From a virus: a stretch of DNA of 64,000 nucleotides. Location: the IMG/VR virus record IMGVR_UViG_3300021438_000010, positions 1-64,000 of that record; one strand, 5' to 3'. The notes beneath the pieces are model-generated. The model did no database searches and had not been told where the DNA came from. It saw nothing but the letters and a program-made list of their open reading frames with translations. Made by a program: the position numbers and the translations under genes. Shown here piece after piece: positions 28,386 to 35,997 of this stretch (positions are counted from its first letter, which is position 1; each line of letters begins with the position of its first letter).

Positions 28386-28732
28386 TTATTCCTCGACAAT
28401 AAGTAATTCAATGCTTGAATTAAGCCCTCTATGTTATCTCCTAATCTACTAATCCCTACATTGCAATTATTGCATAGCCATCCGCGAAATAAATCTGTTT
28501 TATGGCAATGATCTAAGTGTAATTTTCCAATTTTTCCACAACAGTCGCATTTGATCGGTTTAGTATGATTGTTTTCCTTTTTAAGTTTGATTAGTAATGC
28601 ATTTATTTTATACTCACAAGATTTACAATTTGTATATGTTCTTAATAAAGAATTATCTTCTGATCTTTGTCTATATCGAAATTCAGATTCATCCTTAAAT
28701 TGTCCACATTTTGGGCAAATCTTATTTGACAT
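28382..28732 (-). CDS. Endonuclease VII-type HNH endonuclease
   Basis: A 116-residue zinc-bound HNH nuclease of the recombination endonuclease VII kind: CPKCGQFK and CKSCEYK at the N-terminus, CDCCG, then LHLDHCHKTDLFRGWLCNNCN with the D-H-C-H and L-C-x-x-C-N core. I take the ATG at 28732 because the longer frame would start deep inside the exonuclease gene. It sits between the DnaQ-like gene and the polymerase C-terminal half with start/stop overlaps. It may be a homing nuclease that broke the polymerase gene, or a structure-specific nuclease. Confidence 0.8.
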   Translation of the reverse strand: MSNKICPKCGQFKDESEFRYRQRSEDNSLLRTYTNCKSCEYKINALLIKLKKENNHTKPIKCDCCGKIGKLHLDHCHKTDLFRGWLCNNCNVGISRLGDNIEGLIQALNYLLSRNK

Positions 28733-29402
28733 ATAAATTTCCGTCAGCAAATGCCTTATCAAAGTTCATGTTCTGATATACTGCACGATGAGTCTTCATA
28801 AGCTTTATGAATATATTAGCTTCATCTTTAACGTCTTGCAATGCATCGTGTGCATTATCAAATGATAGTCCCATTCTTTCTCGTAGTGAGTCCATACTAA
28901 TAGATCTTACACTCGGATCACTCTCTGTCCAAGCAAATATACTATCCATAATGTCAATTTTGTAAACTCTACTAAATAACTTTTGCTGTTCTCTTTCCTT
29001 ATCCCAAGGACCAAATTCTTTGCACAGACGATTGATAATATGCATATCAAACCCAAGAATATTAAAACCTACAGGAATTGGATTATAAAAAGCATCGCCC
29101 TTCCAATTGTATTGATCAACAAATTTGGTAAATTTAGTCCACACTGACTTTAGAGAAGGTGCTAATTCTAATTGTTCTCTTGTCTTTTTAGTAATCTTTA
29201 ATGCTTCATCTTCAATCGGATCAAACCCTGCCGCCCTAGCTTTGTCTTCATCAAATATAGGCTTAATTTCGCTATTGAATTGTCCCTTCATTGTTAAACT
29301 TCTACCATCTAATGCTATGGCAGCAATCTGAGTTGGTTGTGTGCGATGAGGATTTCTGCTTCCAGTTTCAAAGTCAAATATAATATAGTCTCTATTAGCC
29401 AT
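28722..29402 (-). CDS. DnaQ-like 3'-5' exonuclease (DEDDh)
   Basis: A 226-residue exonuclease. Motif I is IIFDFETGSRNP (residues ~7-18), motif II is VGFNILGFDMHIINRL (~107-122), motif III is HDALQDVKDEANIF with the H-x4-D of the DEDDh class (~190). This is the proofreading fold of the DnaQ epsilon subunit, and its place between the two halves of the polymerase alpha subunit makes a proofreading partner likely. No clamp-binding motif was identified. Starts eight bases inside the methyltransferase gene. Confidence 0.85.
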   Translation of the reverse strand: MANRDYIIFDFETGSRNPHRTQPTQIAAIALDGRSLTMKGQFNSEIKPIFDEDKARAAGFDPIEDEALKITKKTREQLELAPSLKSVWTKFTKFVDQYNWKGDAFYNPIPVGFNILGFDMHIINRLCKEFGPWDKEREQQKLFSRVYKIDIMDSIFAWTESDPSVRSISMDSLRERMGLSFDNAHDALQDVKDEANIFIKLMKTHRAVYQNMNFDKAFADGNLYVK

Positions 29403-29919
29403 GATAGTGCAATACTCCTAATCCTTTTTCTACCTTATGAATTCTAAATGGGTATCTGGAAAGATCTATTGTGGTTCCTTTAATGGAAAAATCATCAATA
29501 CATATGTAGATATCTTGTAAATTAAAAGACAATATTTTATCAAATTGATTTTTAGTTTCGGATGGATCTACACTTCCGTCTAGATAGTAGAGGTTGTATT
29601 CTGGAGTAATATAGTCTATTCCATCACCATAACAAAGATTAACATCGTAGCCTAGCTGGCTTGAAATTAAATTTGAGTGTGCTAAATGATCCAAGGATAT
29701 ATCTGCTATAGTAAATATTCCACCATTTTTCTTTATATAGTTACCAAATATTATGTCAGACCAACCAGAACCTATCCTAAATAAATAATTATCTAGTGTT
29801 TCTATGGCACCAATTTGAAAAATATTAATAGGCTTATTAGAAAAAGTATTCAATACATTTAAAAATACTTCATCCCTTGGACTAGATATATTTATTAACT
29901 CATTTATTTTGTCTATCAT
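29395..29919 (-). CDS. Class I methyltransferase-like protein inside polymerase locus
   Basis: A 174-residue alpha/beta protein. NIFQIGAIETLDNYLFRIGSGWSD looks like a weak SAM motif I, GIFTIADISLDHL like motif II with its acidic residue, and NLYYLDGSVDP plus IYICIDDFSIKGTTI resemble the D-G and I-D-D-x segments of Methyltransf_24/O-methyltransferases. The start has GGAG eight bases upstream and lies 20 bases inside the end of the polymerase N-terminal half. Target unknown; sugar or small-molecule methylation is as likely as anything linked to replication. Confidence 0.5.
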   Translation of the reverse strand: MIDKINELINISSPRDEVFLNVLNTFSNKPINIFQIGAIETLDNYLFRIGSGWSDIIFGNYIKKNGGIFTIADISLDHLAHSNLISSQLGYDVNLCYGDGIDYITPEYNLYYLDGSVDPSETKNQFDKILSFNLQDIYICIDDFSIKGTTIDLSRYPFRIHKVEKGLGVLHYHG

Positions 29920-31531
29920 TAATGATCTCCTCTATTTTCATTATTTTATCAAGAAGGTTTATACCAAGAACATCAAACTTTACATGACCCAAAGCCTCCA
30001 AATCCGACATTTCTAATCCAGCAATTTTTTCCGATGATCCTTTTTGTTTTACCATAGGACATACTTGTTGTAATGGTTCAGCAGATATAACAACACCAGC
30101 AGCATGTTTACCTTGAGTCTTAAATGTACCCTCTATTTGAATAGCCTGCTCAAAATATTCAGCATATTCTCCATCTAATTTGTTGTCTTCTGATAATCTA
30201 CAAAAGTCTCGTAATGCATCAGAATTATTTATTAATGCCCACTTTATAATAGATCTATCTTCATCATCCATTTCTGCTAATTGATCTGAAATTTTAGCTT
30301 CATCTGGAATGCAGTTACTGATAGCATTCATCTCTGCGAATGAACAAGCCTCATTTATACGCAATACTTCTTTTATGGCACTTTTTCCTTGTAGCCTACC
30401 AAAAGTTAACATTTGACTAACTCTTTCATGACCATACTTGTCTTTAATATATGAAATAATTTCATCACGTTTAGTACCGGGAACGTCCATGTCAATATCT
30501 GGTAAAGATATATGATCGGCAGTATTTCGCCCAGCATTATAAAATCGTGCAAACAGAAGATCAAACTCTATAGGATCAATCTTAGTAATACCAATTAAGT
30601 ATGAGATTAAACAACCTGCGGCAGACCCTCTACCGGGACCAGAAAGCCAGCCCATATCATTAACATGCTGTATAATATCACGAACAATTAAAAAATATCC
30701 GAATAGATTAGCACCTTTAATAACATCAAATTCTTCCTTGAATCTACTAAGATATTTCTGCTTATCTTCTTCTTTTGATACTTTGCCTTGATCTATTAAT
30801 ATTTTCTTCCAACCTATGCGACATAGTTCTTTAAGATAATCTTCTTCTGTCGCTCCTTTTGGACACTCAAATTTTGGAAGCATTGGCTTGCTAAGAATAT
30901 CGTAGTCTTCGCATTGGTCATAAATCTTTTTTAGTTTAGTTATATCTAAACCCTTGGTTTCTGTTTTGTCTTTTACATAGAAAGAATCGCTAGTAAAAAA
31001 ACTTAATTTATCTAGATGTTCCTTGGGATATTTATTTTCATCTACTAAAATATCTCCATCTAGGGCTTTATGCAAAGACTTCTTTATCTTTGGTAATGTT
31101 GTCTTCATCTCTGAACACAATAATATTCTATGAAGCTTTGCATCTTCACGATTAGTATAATAGCTGATAGGCATTGATTCGTCGGGAGCATTGAAGACAC
31201 TAATGAGATTTTTGCTAACCTCTAAGCTATCAAAATCTCTTGGTAATTTGCCATTTTCGTCCAATGCTGAAACCATCTCAATCAATTCATACCAACCTTC
31301 TTTGTTCTTAGCAAATAATGTAGTAGCATCAAAAGAGCATCCAATAATAGGCTTTATACCATGCTTTTTACAAGCCTTATAAAATGCTACTGCTCCAGAT
31401 AATGTCTTATAATCACAGATACCACATGCTGGATATCCATTTTCTTTACATTTTTTAGCCAATTCTTCTGGTTTTGAGTAACCTTTTAGCAAACTATAGT
31501 GAGTATAATTCTTCAACGGGAACCAATTCAT
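29900..31531 (-). CDS. dnaE: DNA polymerase III alpha subunit, N-terminal half
   Basis: A 543-residue protein equal to the PHP and palm domains of DnaE. It opens WFPLKNYTHYSLLKGYSKPEEL with ACGICDYKTLSGAVAFYKAC (PHP; the metal residues look partly replaced). SGPGRGSAAG and LPDIDMDVPG (~residues 290 and 347) carry the first two catalytic Asp; HVKFDVLGINLL (~518) carries the third. It stops shortly after with IINDRQNK, where E. coli DnaE continues toward the fingers; that continuation is encoded separately at 26817-28385. A strong sigma70-type promoter lies just upstream. Confidence 0.9.
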   Translation of the reverse strand: MNWFPLKNYTHYSLLKGYSKPEELAKKCKENGYPACGICDYKTLSGAVAFYKACKKHGIKPIIGCSFDATTLFAKNKEGWYELIEMVSALDENGKLPRDFDSLEVSKNLISVFNAPDESMPISYYTNREDAKLHRILLCSEMKTTLPKIKKSLHKALDGDILVDENKYPKEHLDKLSFFTSDSFYVKDKTETKGLDITKLKKIYDQCEDYDILSKPMLPKFECPKGATEEDYLKELCRIGWKKILIDQGKVSKEEDKQKYLSRFKEEFDVIKGANLFGYFLIVRDIIQHVNDMGWLSGPGRGSAAGCLISYLIGITKIDPIEFDLLFARFYNAGRNTADHISLPDIDMDVPGTKRDEIISYIKDKYGHERVSQMLTFGRLQGKSAIKEVLRINEACSFAEMNAISNCIPDEAKISDQLAEMDDEDRSIIKWALINNSDALRDFCRLSEDNKLDGEYAEYFEQAIQIEGTFKTQGKHAAGVVISAEPLQQVCPMVKQKGSSEKIAGLEMSDLEALGHVKFDVLGINLLDKIMKIEEIINDRQNK

Positions 31532-31567
31532 ATATTTCCTTATTCAAAATCAAGAGATCAACAACTT

Positions 31568-31596
31568 ATTATACCGTCTTGGGGACCATAAGTCAA
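31568..31596 (-). promoter_or_regulatory. Consensus sigma70-type promoter before polymerase gene
   Basis: On the - strand TTGACT (31591-31596) and TATAAT (31568-31573) are separated by exactly 17 bases, the ideal spacing for bacterial sigma70 promoters. Transcription would start about 25-30 bases before the ATG of the polymerase N-terminal half. This is the best promoter match seen in the window and implies early or middle transcription by host polymerase. Confidence 0.75.
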
Positions 31597-31608
31597 TATG
31601 ACCCCCAA
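31579..31608 (-). repeat. Inverted repeat enclosing the -35 box
   Basis: Two 12-base arms (31579-31590 and 31597-31608) flank six bases that are exactly the -35 hexamer. As - strand RNA the arms pair fully with two G-U wobbles (UUGGGG ... CCCCAA ends). No U tract follows, so a classical terminator for the ferritin-like gene is not supported. As DNA it could be an operator covering the -35 region; as RNA it would protect or attenuate transcripts coming from the upstream gene. Confidence 0.55.
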
Positions 31609-31617
31609 ACAAAATTA

Positions 31618-32163
31618 TCAAACCTGTATGCTTAAGAAATTATCAAGACCCATTTGCTCAATAAGCTTCAAATAACCTTCATATAATTCAATACCATCTT
31701 CACTACCTTGTAGTAATGGAGTCATCATATTAGCAGTAATTTCATCACCAACTGCCCTAGCCGCCACAATCGTTGCCCTCTCAGCAACAGACGCTTCTTT
31801 TACTGATGCAAGATTATATTCGATCATTGACACCATATCATGACGTTTCCACGAAGGCGGGCTTACCATCAATGGTTGATAGTCAGCGTCAAAAAATTCA
31901 AGTCTTTTAATATTGATTGCGGCGTGTTCTTGTTCTTGTTTTGAATCGGCCTTAATAATTTCTGCTAGTTTTTTGTATCCCCATCTTTCAAGATGTTCTG
32001 CTTGTGCTGTTAGAACAGTTGTTTGCTGCCAGTGAATATTTAATGATTTTTTCAATAGTTCTATAACTTGGTCACTAGAGTAACCAGACACTTCTTGTGC
32101 TATAACATCATCTTTTATTTCGGATTGATTCTGTTGATCCAAAAGTTCATTAATACTTGTCAT
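31618..32163 (-). CDS. Bacterioferritin-like protein with altered metal ligands
   Basis: A 181-residue four-helix protein. Residues ~63-105 (HLERWGYKKLAEIIKADSKQEQEHAAINIKRLEFF) and the end IEQMGLDNFLSIQV match bacterioferritin, whose C-terminus reads IQKMGLQNYLQAQI. Aligned by eye, the E-x-x-H of helix 2 remains (EQEH), but the haem methionine is Gln, the first helix-1 Glu position looks like His, and the helix-4 Glu/His pair appears lost. An extra ~25 residue N-terminal tail precedes the fold. It may be a cage or a DNA- or particle-associated protein without normal ferroxidase activity. Confidence 0.65.
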   Translation of the reverse strand: MTSINELLDQQNQSEIKDDVIAQEVSGYSSDQVIELLKKSLNIHWQQTTVLTAQAEHLERWGYKKLAEIIKADSKQEQEHAAINIKRLEFFDADYQPLMVSPPSWKRHDMVSMIEYNLASVKEASVAERATIVAARAVGDEITANMMTPLLQGSEDGIELYEGYLKLIEQMGLDNFLSIQV

Positions 32164-32178
32164 ATATATCTCCTGTAT

Positions 32179-32598
32179 TTATTTTATTGGACCGCCAGTG
32201 ATCCATGCGTCACAAGTCCTATCTCCAGCACATTTAAAATCAAATAACTCACAGTATCCTAAATTGGCTTTGTCAACTATATCTAGTGCTAATTGCTCTT
32301 CATCTATTTCAGAAGCAATTCCTTTTTCTATGCAATTTATCATTTTTTCTTTTTGGATAAATGCTGCACAGTTTTTGCATCTCATTGTTTGTGCTTGTTC
32401 AATATCTGTTTTAAATAGATCGGCTTTCTTTTTCCAAAAATCAGAATTATCTAGTTCTGGATTCGCTGGACCATAGTTTGCTTTTTCTACACAAATCTTT
32501 CTATTAGCTAAATTAATAGTAATATCCTGCGTTGCTGGCGGGCATTCTATTTTAGCTTGAACGGATTGTAATAATTCTTCTGCTCTAGATTTTTTCAT
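32179..32598 (-). CDS. Conserved Cys-rich phage protein, probable metal site
   Basis: A 139-residue protein with a Cys-rich C-terminal half: RCKNCAAF, NCIEKG, then GYCELFDFKCAGDRTCDAWITGGP. Six cysteines with conserved spacing point to an iron-sulfur or zinc site. This module is familiar from many phage genomes near morphogenesis genes, where it has no established function. The N-terminal half is polar. Good ribosome site (AAGGAG) before its ATG; ten bases downstream of the next gene's stop. Confidence 0.6.
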   Translation of the reverse strand: MKKSRAEELLQSVQAKIECPPATQDITINLANRKICVEKANYGPANPELDNSDFWKKKADLFKTDIEQAQTMRCKNCAAFIQKEKMINCIEKGIASEIDEEQLALDIVDKANLGYCELFDFKCAGDRTCDAWITGGPIK

Positions 32599-32607
32599 GA
32601 TTTCTCC

Positions 32608-33372
32608 TTACCAGCTTTTGCAAGCCCAGTATCGTGCTTTATATTTAGGGCCGGGATTATCACATCTCATTCTTGCTCTAAAGCTTTTGCGTCTAGCAGG
32701 AATGTCTTTCTTGATTTCCATATTAGGATCACCAAAGTTTACTTTAACGACATTACCTTTGTCATTCTTAACGTATACGCTAAACTTCTTGGGACCATCT
32801 GGAGTTCTAAACGGTTTGTTGAGCGTTACTTTTCTGCCTTGATATTCTTCTGCCTCGCCCATATACATTAACACTCTACCATCTTTCTCATAATAACCCT
32901 TGCGTCTATAAGTGTAGACTTCGCCGGTATGAGTGTCTTGGTATTGATGTTTACCTTCTGTTTCTTCATTCTGAGCCTTCTTCCAAGCTTCTGGATCTGG
33001 ACGATCTTTATCTCCCGGCTTTGCTGGCTTATAATTCTTACCTTCTCGCTCTTTCTTCTTTCTTATATTATCCCAAAGTCCCGGCTTTTCTCCAGCAATG
33101 TCCCATTCTTCTGTTTCTTCGCCAAAATCTTCATACTCTGCTTCTGCTGGAATATAGAAATTGTTTTCATCAATTTCTTCTTCATATCCGAATTCCATTT
33201 GCATATAAAAATCAGCGGCTTCAATACAATCGCAATCGGCTGTTGCCTGACCGATGCATATTGCCACTCTTTGAGAATTATCTGGATATTCTTTCTTCAT
33301 CACTTCGCTGCTCATGCAGCGTGAAACAAACTTGTCTTTATCTTCATCTTTATTTCTTTTAGGAAGTGGCAT
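32608..33372 (-). CDS. Conserved phage protein with RCM and ARRKSFRAR motifs
   Basis: A 254-residue protein from the ATG at 33372, chosen because GGAG lies seven bases upstream and the earlier in-frame ATG overlaps that site. It has two conserved ends: MPLPKRNKDEDKDKFVSRCM ... YPDNSQRVAICIGQA at the N-terminus and KVNFGDPNMEI ... ARRKSFRARMRCDNPGPKYKARYWACKSW at the C-terminus. Both motifs are common in phage proteins, often near head genes, and the C-terminal Cys/Trp/Arg unit could bind metal or nucleic acid. The middle is acidic, Glu/Tyr-rich and likely disordered. Function not known. Confidence 0.6.
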   Translation of the reverse strand: MPLPKRNKDEDKDKFVSRCMSSEVMKKEYPDNSQRVAICIGQATADCDCIEAADFYMQMEFGYEEEIDENNFYIPAEAEYEDFGEETEEWDIAGEKPGLWDNIRKKKEREGKNYKPAKPGDKDRPDPEAWKKAQNEETEGKHQYQDTHTGEVYTYRRKGYYEKDGRVLMYMGEAEEYQGRKVTLNKPFRTPDGPKKFSVYVKNDKGNVVKVNFGDPNMEIKKDIPARRKSFRARMRCDNPGPKYKARYWACKSW

Positions 33373-34228
33373 AATTATCTCCAAGTATTGTTTTTTTAGC
33401 TTCGTTAAAAATATTGTCTAGACTTGCTCTTGGTATCCTATTTCTAAAATAGTTATAGATACTTGATACCATCAAATCATTTGGATTTTTTGTTATTTCT
33501 AACCATCCTATAAAATAATTCCAAATTCGGTCTTCTAATACTAATCTGTATTTAACGCCCTCCGGTCTTCCAAATCTATGTAACCATCCTAACTGGGGAA
33601 GACATATTGATCTACCACCATTTCTTCTAAATTTTTCATGTATATATCCCTCTTCACCACCAAATCCTTTAAAATGTTCATTAAATCCAAGCCAGTTTTT
33701 GGTTTCACACGAAAACAGTCCAAGTCCCATCATTGGTATGTCAAAAGGTTCACCTTTTTCACATGCATCTTTGTTTGTACCCCAAGTTCCAAACATGTCT
33801 CCACGCCAAACGGGATCGAATTGAGTAGAATAACTTGTTTGATCGTCATAGATCATCGGACCTTGTACTATATCCTTACAGTCAGGTTTGCTTTCATAAT
33901 ATTTTAATAAGGAATCTAATCCCCCCGGCCTTATAAAAACGTGACAGTCAACAGAAACAGTATATTTACCAGATGAATTAGCAAATATTTCATTTCTAAC
34001 CGCTGTACTTGTTCTGCTTTCGTATGGTATGTATCTTACATTTTTAAGCCATCCACACATCCCTTTTACTGACTCGCCATGCTTGCCTTTTGGATTATTG
34101 TCTATAATTATTATTTCATAATCGATTGATTTAAGTATATCTTGATACATTATAAGAGCTTGAGTAGTGAAATAAACACCATCAAAATCATCATATGTAG
34201 CCATTCCTATAGTAAGTAATTTACTCAT
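33359..34228 (-). CDS. GT2-family glycosyltransferase
   Basis: A 289-residue GT-A enzyme: LTIGMATYDDFDGVYFTTQAL, YEIIIIDNNPKGKHGE (residues ~38-53), YTVSVDCHVFIRPGGLDSL (D-x-H in place of D-x-D, ~90-108) and FGGEEGYIHEKFRRNGG (~195). It resembles polypeptide- or sugar-chain GT2 transferases. Located apart from the main sugar block, between the RecB-like nuclease gene and the conserved phage protein at 32608. Acceptor unknown. Confidence 0.75.
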   Translation of the reverse strand: MSKLLTIGMATYDDFDGVYFTTQALIMYQDILKSIDYEIIIIDNNPKGKHGESVKGMCGWLKNVRYIPYESRTSTAVRNEIFANSSGKYTVSVDCHVFIRPGGLDSLLKYYESKPDCKDIVQGPMIYDDQTSYSTQFDPVWRGDMFGTWGTNKDACEKGEPFDIPMMGLGLFSCETKNWLGFNEHFKGFGGEEGYIHEKFRRNGGRSICLPQLGWLHRFGRPEGVKYRLVLEDRIWNYFIGWLEITKNPNDLMVSSIYNYFRNRIPRASLDNIFNEAKKTILGDNYATS

Positions 34229-34234
34229 AATATT

Positions 34235-35254
34235 TTAGCCGGGAGCTGAATAGAACCCGATGTCAAATCCTTTCCTTGTGCAGTCTTTTATTGTCTGTTC
34301 CATACCATTAGTTTTTATACTATTCTCTATATATATACACATGTTTTGATCGGTTTCTGGCCAGTTATGCTTACAATAGTGGCATAATTTGGTACATTTC
34401 CAGTTCTCACGATTCTGCGAAATTGGCTGTGGTTTTTCGTTGTTTTTGATCTCTAAAAACCTGTCTTTTAACATTTCTAGGAATCTCTTTTCGTCGGATT
34501 TGTCAAAACACATTGAGAATGGACCGCCATCTTTAATAAAAAAGATGCTCATTATTGATTGCCTATATTCTGGGAAAAGCTTAGAAATTGCATAATTATA
34601 TAGCAGCAATTGTGGGTCAGAACACAGTTTACCATATGTCTTTTCTTCGCCAGTTGCCCAATCTAATCTGCGTCCAGTTTTCCAATCAATGACTTCAATA
34701 ATGCCTTCATCAGTTTCTGTAACTAGATCTATAGTACCTTTGATAGCTAACTGACCCTTGATCTTTTGGCCATCTACTTCGTATTCATAAAAAGCCCAAT
34801 CTTCATCTATGGGTATATCAAAGTGAGGCTCTGCCGCGACTATTTTTCTCAACCTAGGATCAAACTGACCGTCATTGTATTTTAATGTATCCCATACTAA
34901 TTTTAAGCATAGGTCTTTGTCGCTCTTTGTAAAGTTATGCTTAGAACTATTTGTGTAAAAGTCAAAACTTCTAGATAAGAGTTTATCGACTAGTGTGCTA
35001 GTTAACAATTCATTTTTTTTGATTGATACTGTCTTTAAGGCATCGTCTTCTATACTTAACGTAGCTTTTCTTGAGTTATCTTGTTGATACTTCTTTAAAT
35101 TGGCTAATACTTCCATAACTTTGTGGACGATAGTGCCTAACTCTGCCTTTTTACCACTATCTGGTTGATGACCCAAAACATAAGTTATAAAGTACTGCAT
35201 TTGGCAGTAGGCATAATTATTATAACTAGATGACCTTATGTATGTTACTAGCAT
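34235..35254 (-). CDS. RecB/Cas4-like PD-(D/E)XK nuclease
   Basis: A 339-residue nuclease from the ATG at 35254 (GGAGG seven bases upstream; the earlier TTG frame is less likely). It has ELGTIVHKVMEVL (His44), DLVTETDEGIIEVIDWKTGRR (D ... E-x-D-W-K catalytic core, ~180-200) and LLLYNYAISKLF (Q/Y motif). One N-terminal Cys (Cys17, NYAYCQMQYF) and a C-terminal C-x3-C-x2-C ... C cluster match the iron-sulfur arrangement of Cas4/AddB. It would resect DNA ends, in step with the RecA-like and Rad52-like proteins. No CRISPR context. Confidence 0.8.
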   Translation of the reverse strand: MLVTYIRSSSYNNYAYCQMQYFITYVLGHQPDSGKKAELGTIVHKVMEVLANLKKYQQDNSRKATLSIEDDALKTVSIKKNELLTSTLVDKLLSRSFDFYTNSSKHNFTKSDKDLCLKLVWDTLKYNDGQFDPRLRKIVAAEPHFDIPIDEDWAFYEYEVDGQKIKGQLAIKGTIDLVTETDEGIIEVIDWKTGRRLDWATGEEKTYGKLCSDPQLLLYNYAISKLFPEYRQSIMSIFFIKDGGPFSMCFDKSDEKRFLEMLKDRFLEIKNNEKPQPISQNRENWKCTKLCHYCKHNWPETDQNMCIYIENSIKTNGMEQTIKDCTRKGFDIGFYSAPG

Positions 35255-35997
35255 CAAATCCTCCAAAAAGTATTGTTTTTAAGTTCACCACATAAAGTTT
35301 CTAGTGTCATGTTATGATTATCAATGACCATATCAAAATTATGCCAATCAAACCTATCGCTATCTAGCGATGATTCAGACTCAGAATCACTGTTAAATAC
35401 ATTCCTTGTAAGTCTTATAACGATTCCACCATTGTCTTTTATAGATTTTACTTCATTTGGGAATCTTACATCTGGTATAATTGCCAGTTGTGAATCCTCA
35501 CTTATTACCTTATTTATTGTAGCATCTACCCATGCTGTTGACTTTATTTTTCTTATAATTTTTGTTCCAAAATGCTCCAAAAATTCTCTATGTGTCATAT
35601 ATCCCGATTTATTATTATCATTATTTGGTACATCTTCCCACTTGATATTTGTAAGTTCATTCTTTTGGTCATCTGTACCATATACATTGGTGGGATCAAA
35701 GCCAAATAAATTTACGCACATGTCTTTTAAGTAATCTGCGAAATGGTATACCTTGATATATGGCCATAATTCTCTTTGTGCATACTCAACAAATACATTG
35801 TCCTTTCTTGTAACATCAAATATGCCATACCCACTAGTTCCCGCTGAGTCTTTGGTTTGTATTCCAAGCTTACCGTCATCCTCAATGAAAAATTGTTCAA
35901 TCATCATTTTGTTTTGTAAAACATCGCCATTCATATAATTTGCGATTGTATTTTTACCAGATTGTTTTCTACCAGATATACCTATTATTTTAACCAT
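35254..35997 (-). CDS. Deoxynucleoside monophosphate kinase
   Basis: A 247-residue P-loop kinase resembling T4 gp1. The Walker A motif is GRKQSGKNT (residues 9-17). YAQRELWPYIKVYHFADYLKDMCVNLFG (~75-100) is the nucleotide-binding helix, followed by HREFLEHFGTKIIRKI and IPDVRFPNEVKSIKDNGGIVIRLTR, both typical of phage dNMP kinases. It phosphorylates dNMPs to dNDPs, completing supply from dUTPase, dCMP deaminase and RNR products. Its stop overlaps the nuclease start codon. Confidence 0.85.
   Translation of the reverse strand: MVKIIGISGRKQSGKNTIANYMNGDVLQNKMMIEQFFIEDDGKLGIQTKDSAGTSGYGIFDVTRKDNVFVEYAQRELWPYIKVYHFADYLKDMCVNLFGFDPTNVYGTDDQKNELTNIKWEDVPNNDNNKSGYMTHREFLEHFGTKIIRKIKSTAWVDATINKVISEDSQLAIIPDVRFPNEVKSIKDNGGIVIRLTRNVFNSDSESESSLDSDRFDWHNFDMVIDNHNMTLETLCGELKNNTFWRI

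Noticed and set aside
28385-29900. Polymerase split as a sequencing frameshift
   Set aside because: About 1.5 kb with three well-formed, overlapping genes separates the halves, and both ends have proper stop and start signals.
26817-31531. Split polymerase joined by a cyanobacterial-type split intein
   Set aside because: The cyanobacterial junction region (FNKSHS) is intact in the C half, and neither half carries intein-like N- or C-terminal blocks.
34235-35254. Cas4 of a CRISPR system
   Set aside because: The nuclease has Cas4-like Cys positions, but there are no repeats, spacers or cas1/cas2 in the window; a RecB-type phage nuclease is the simpler call.
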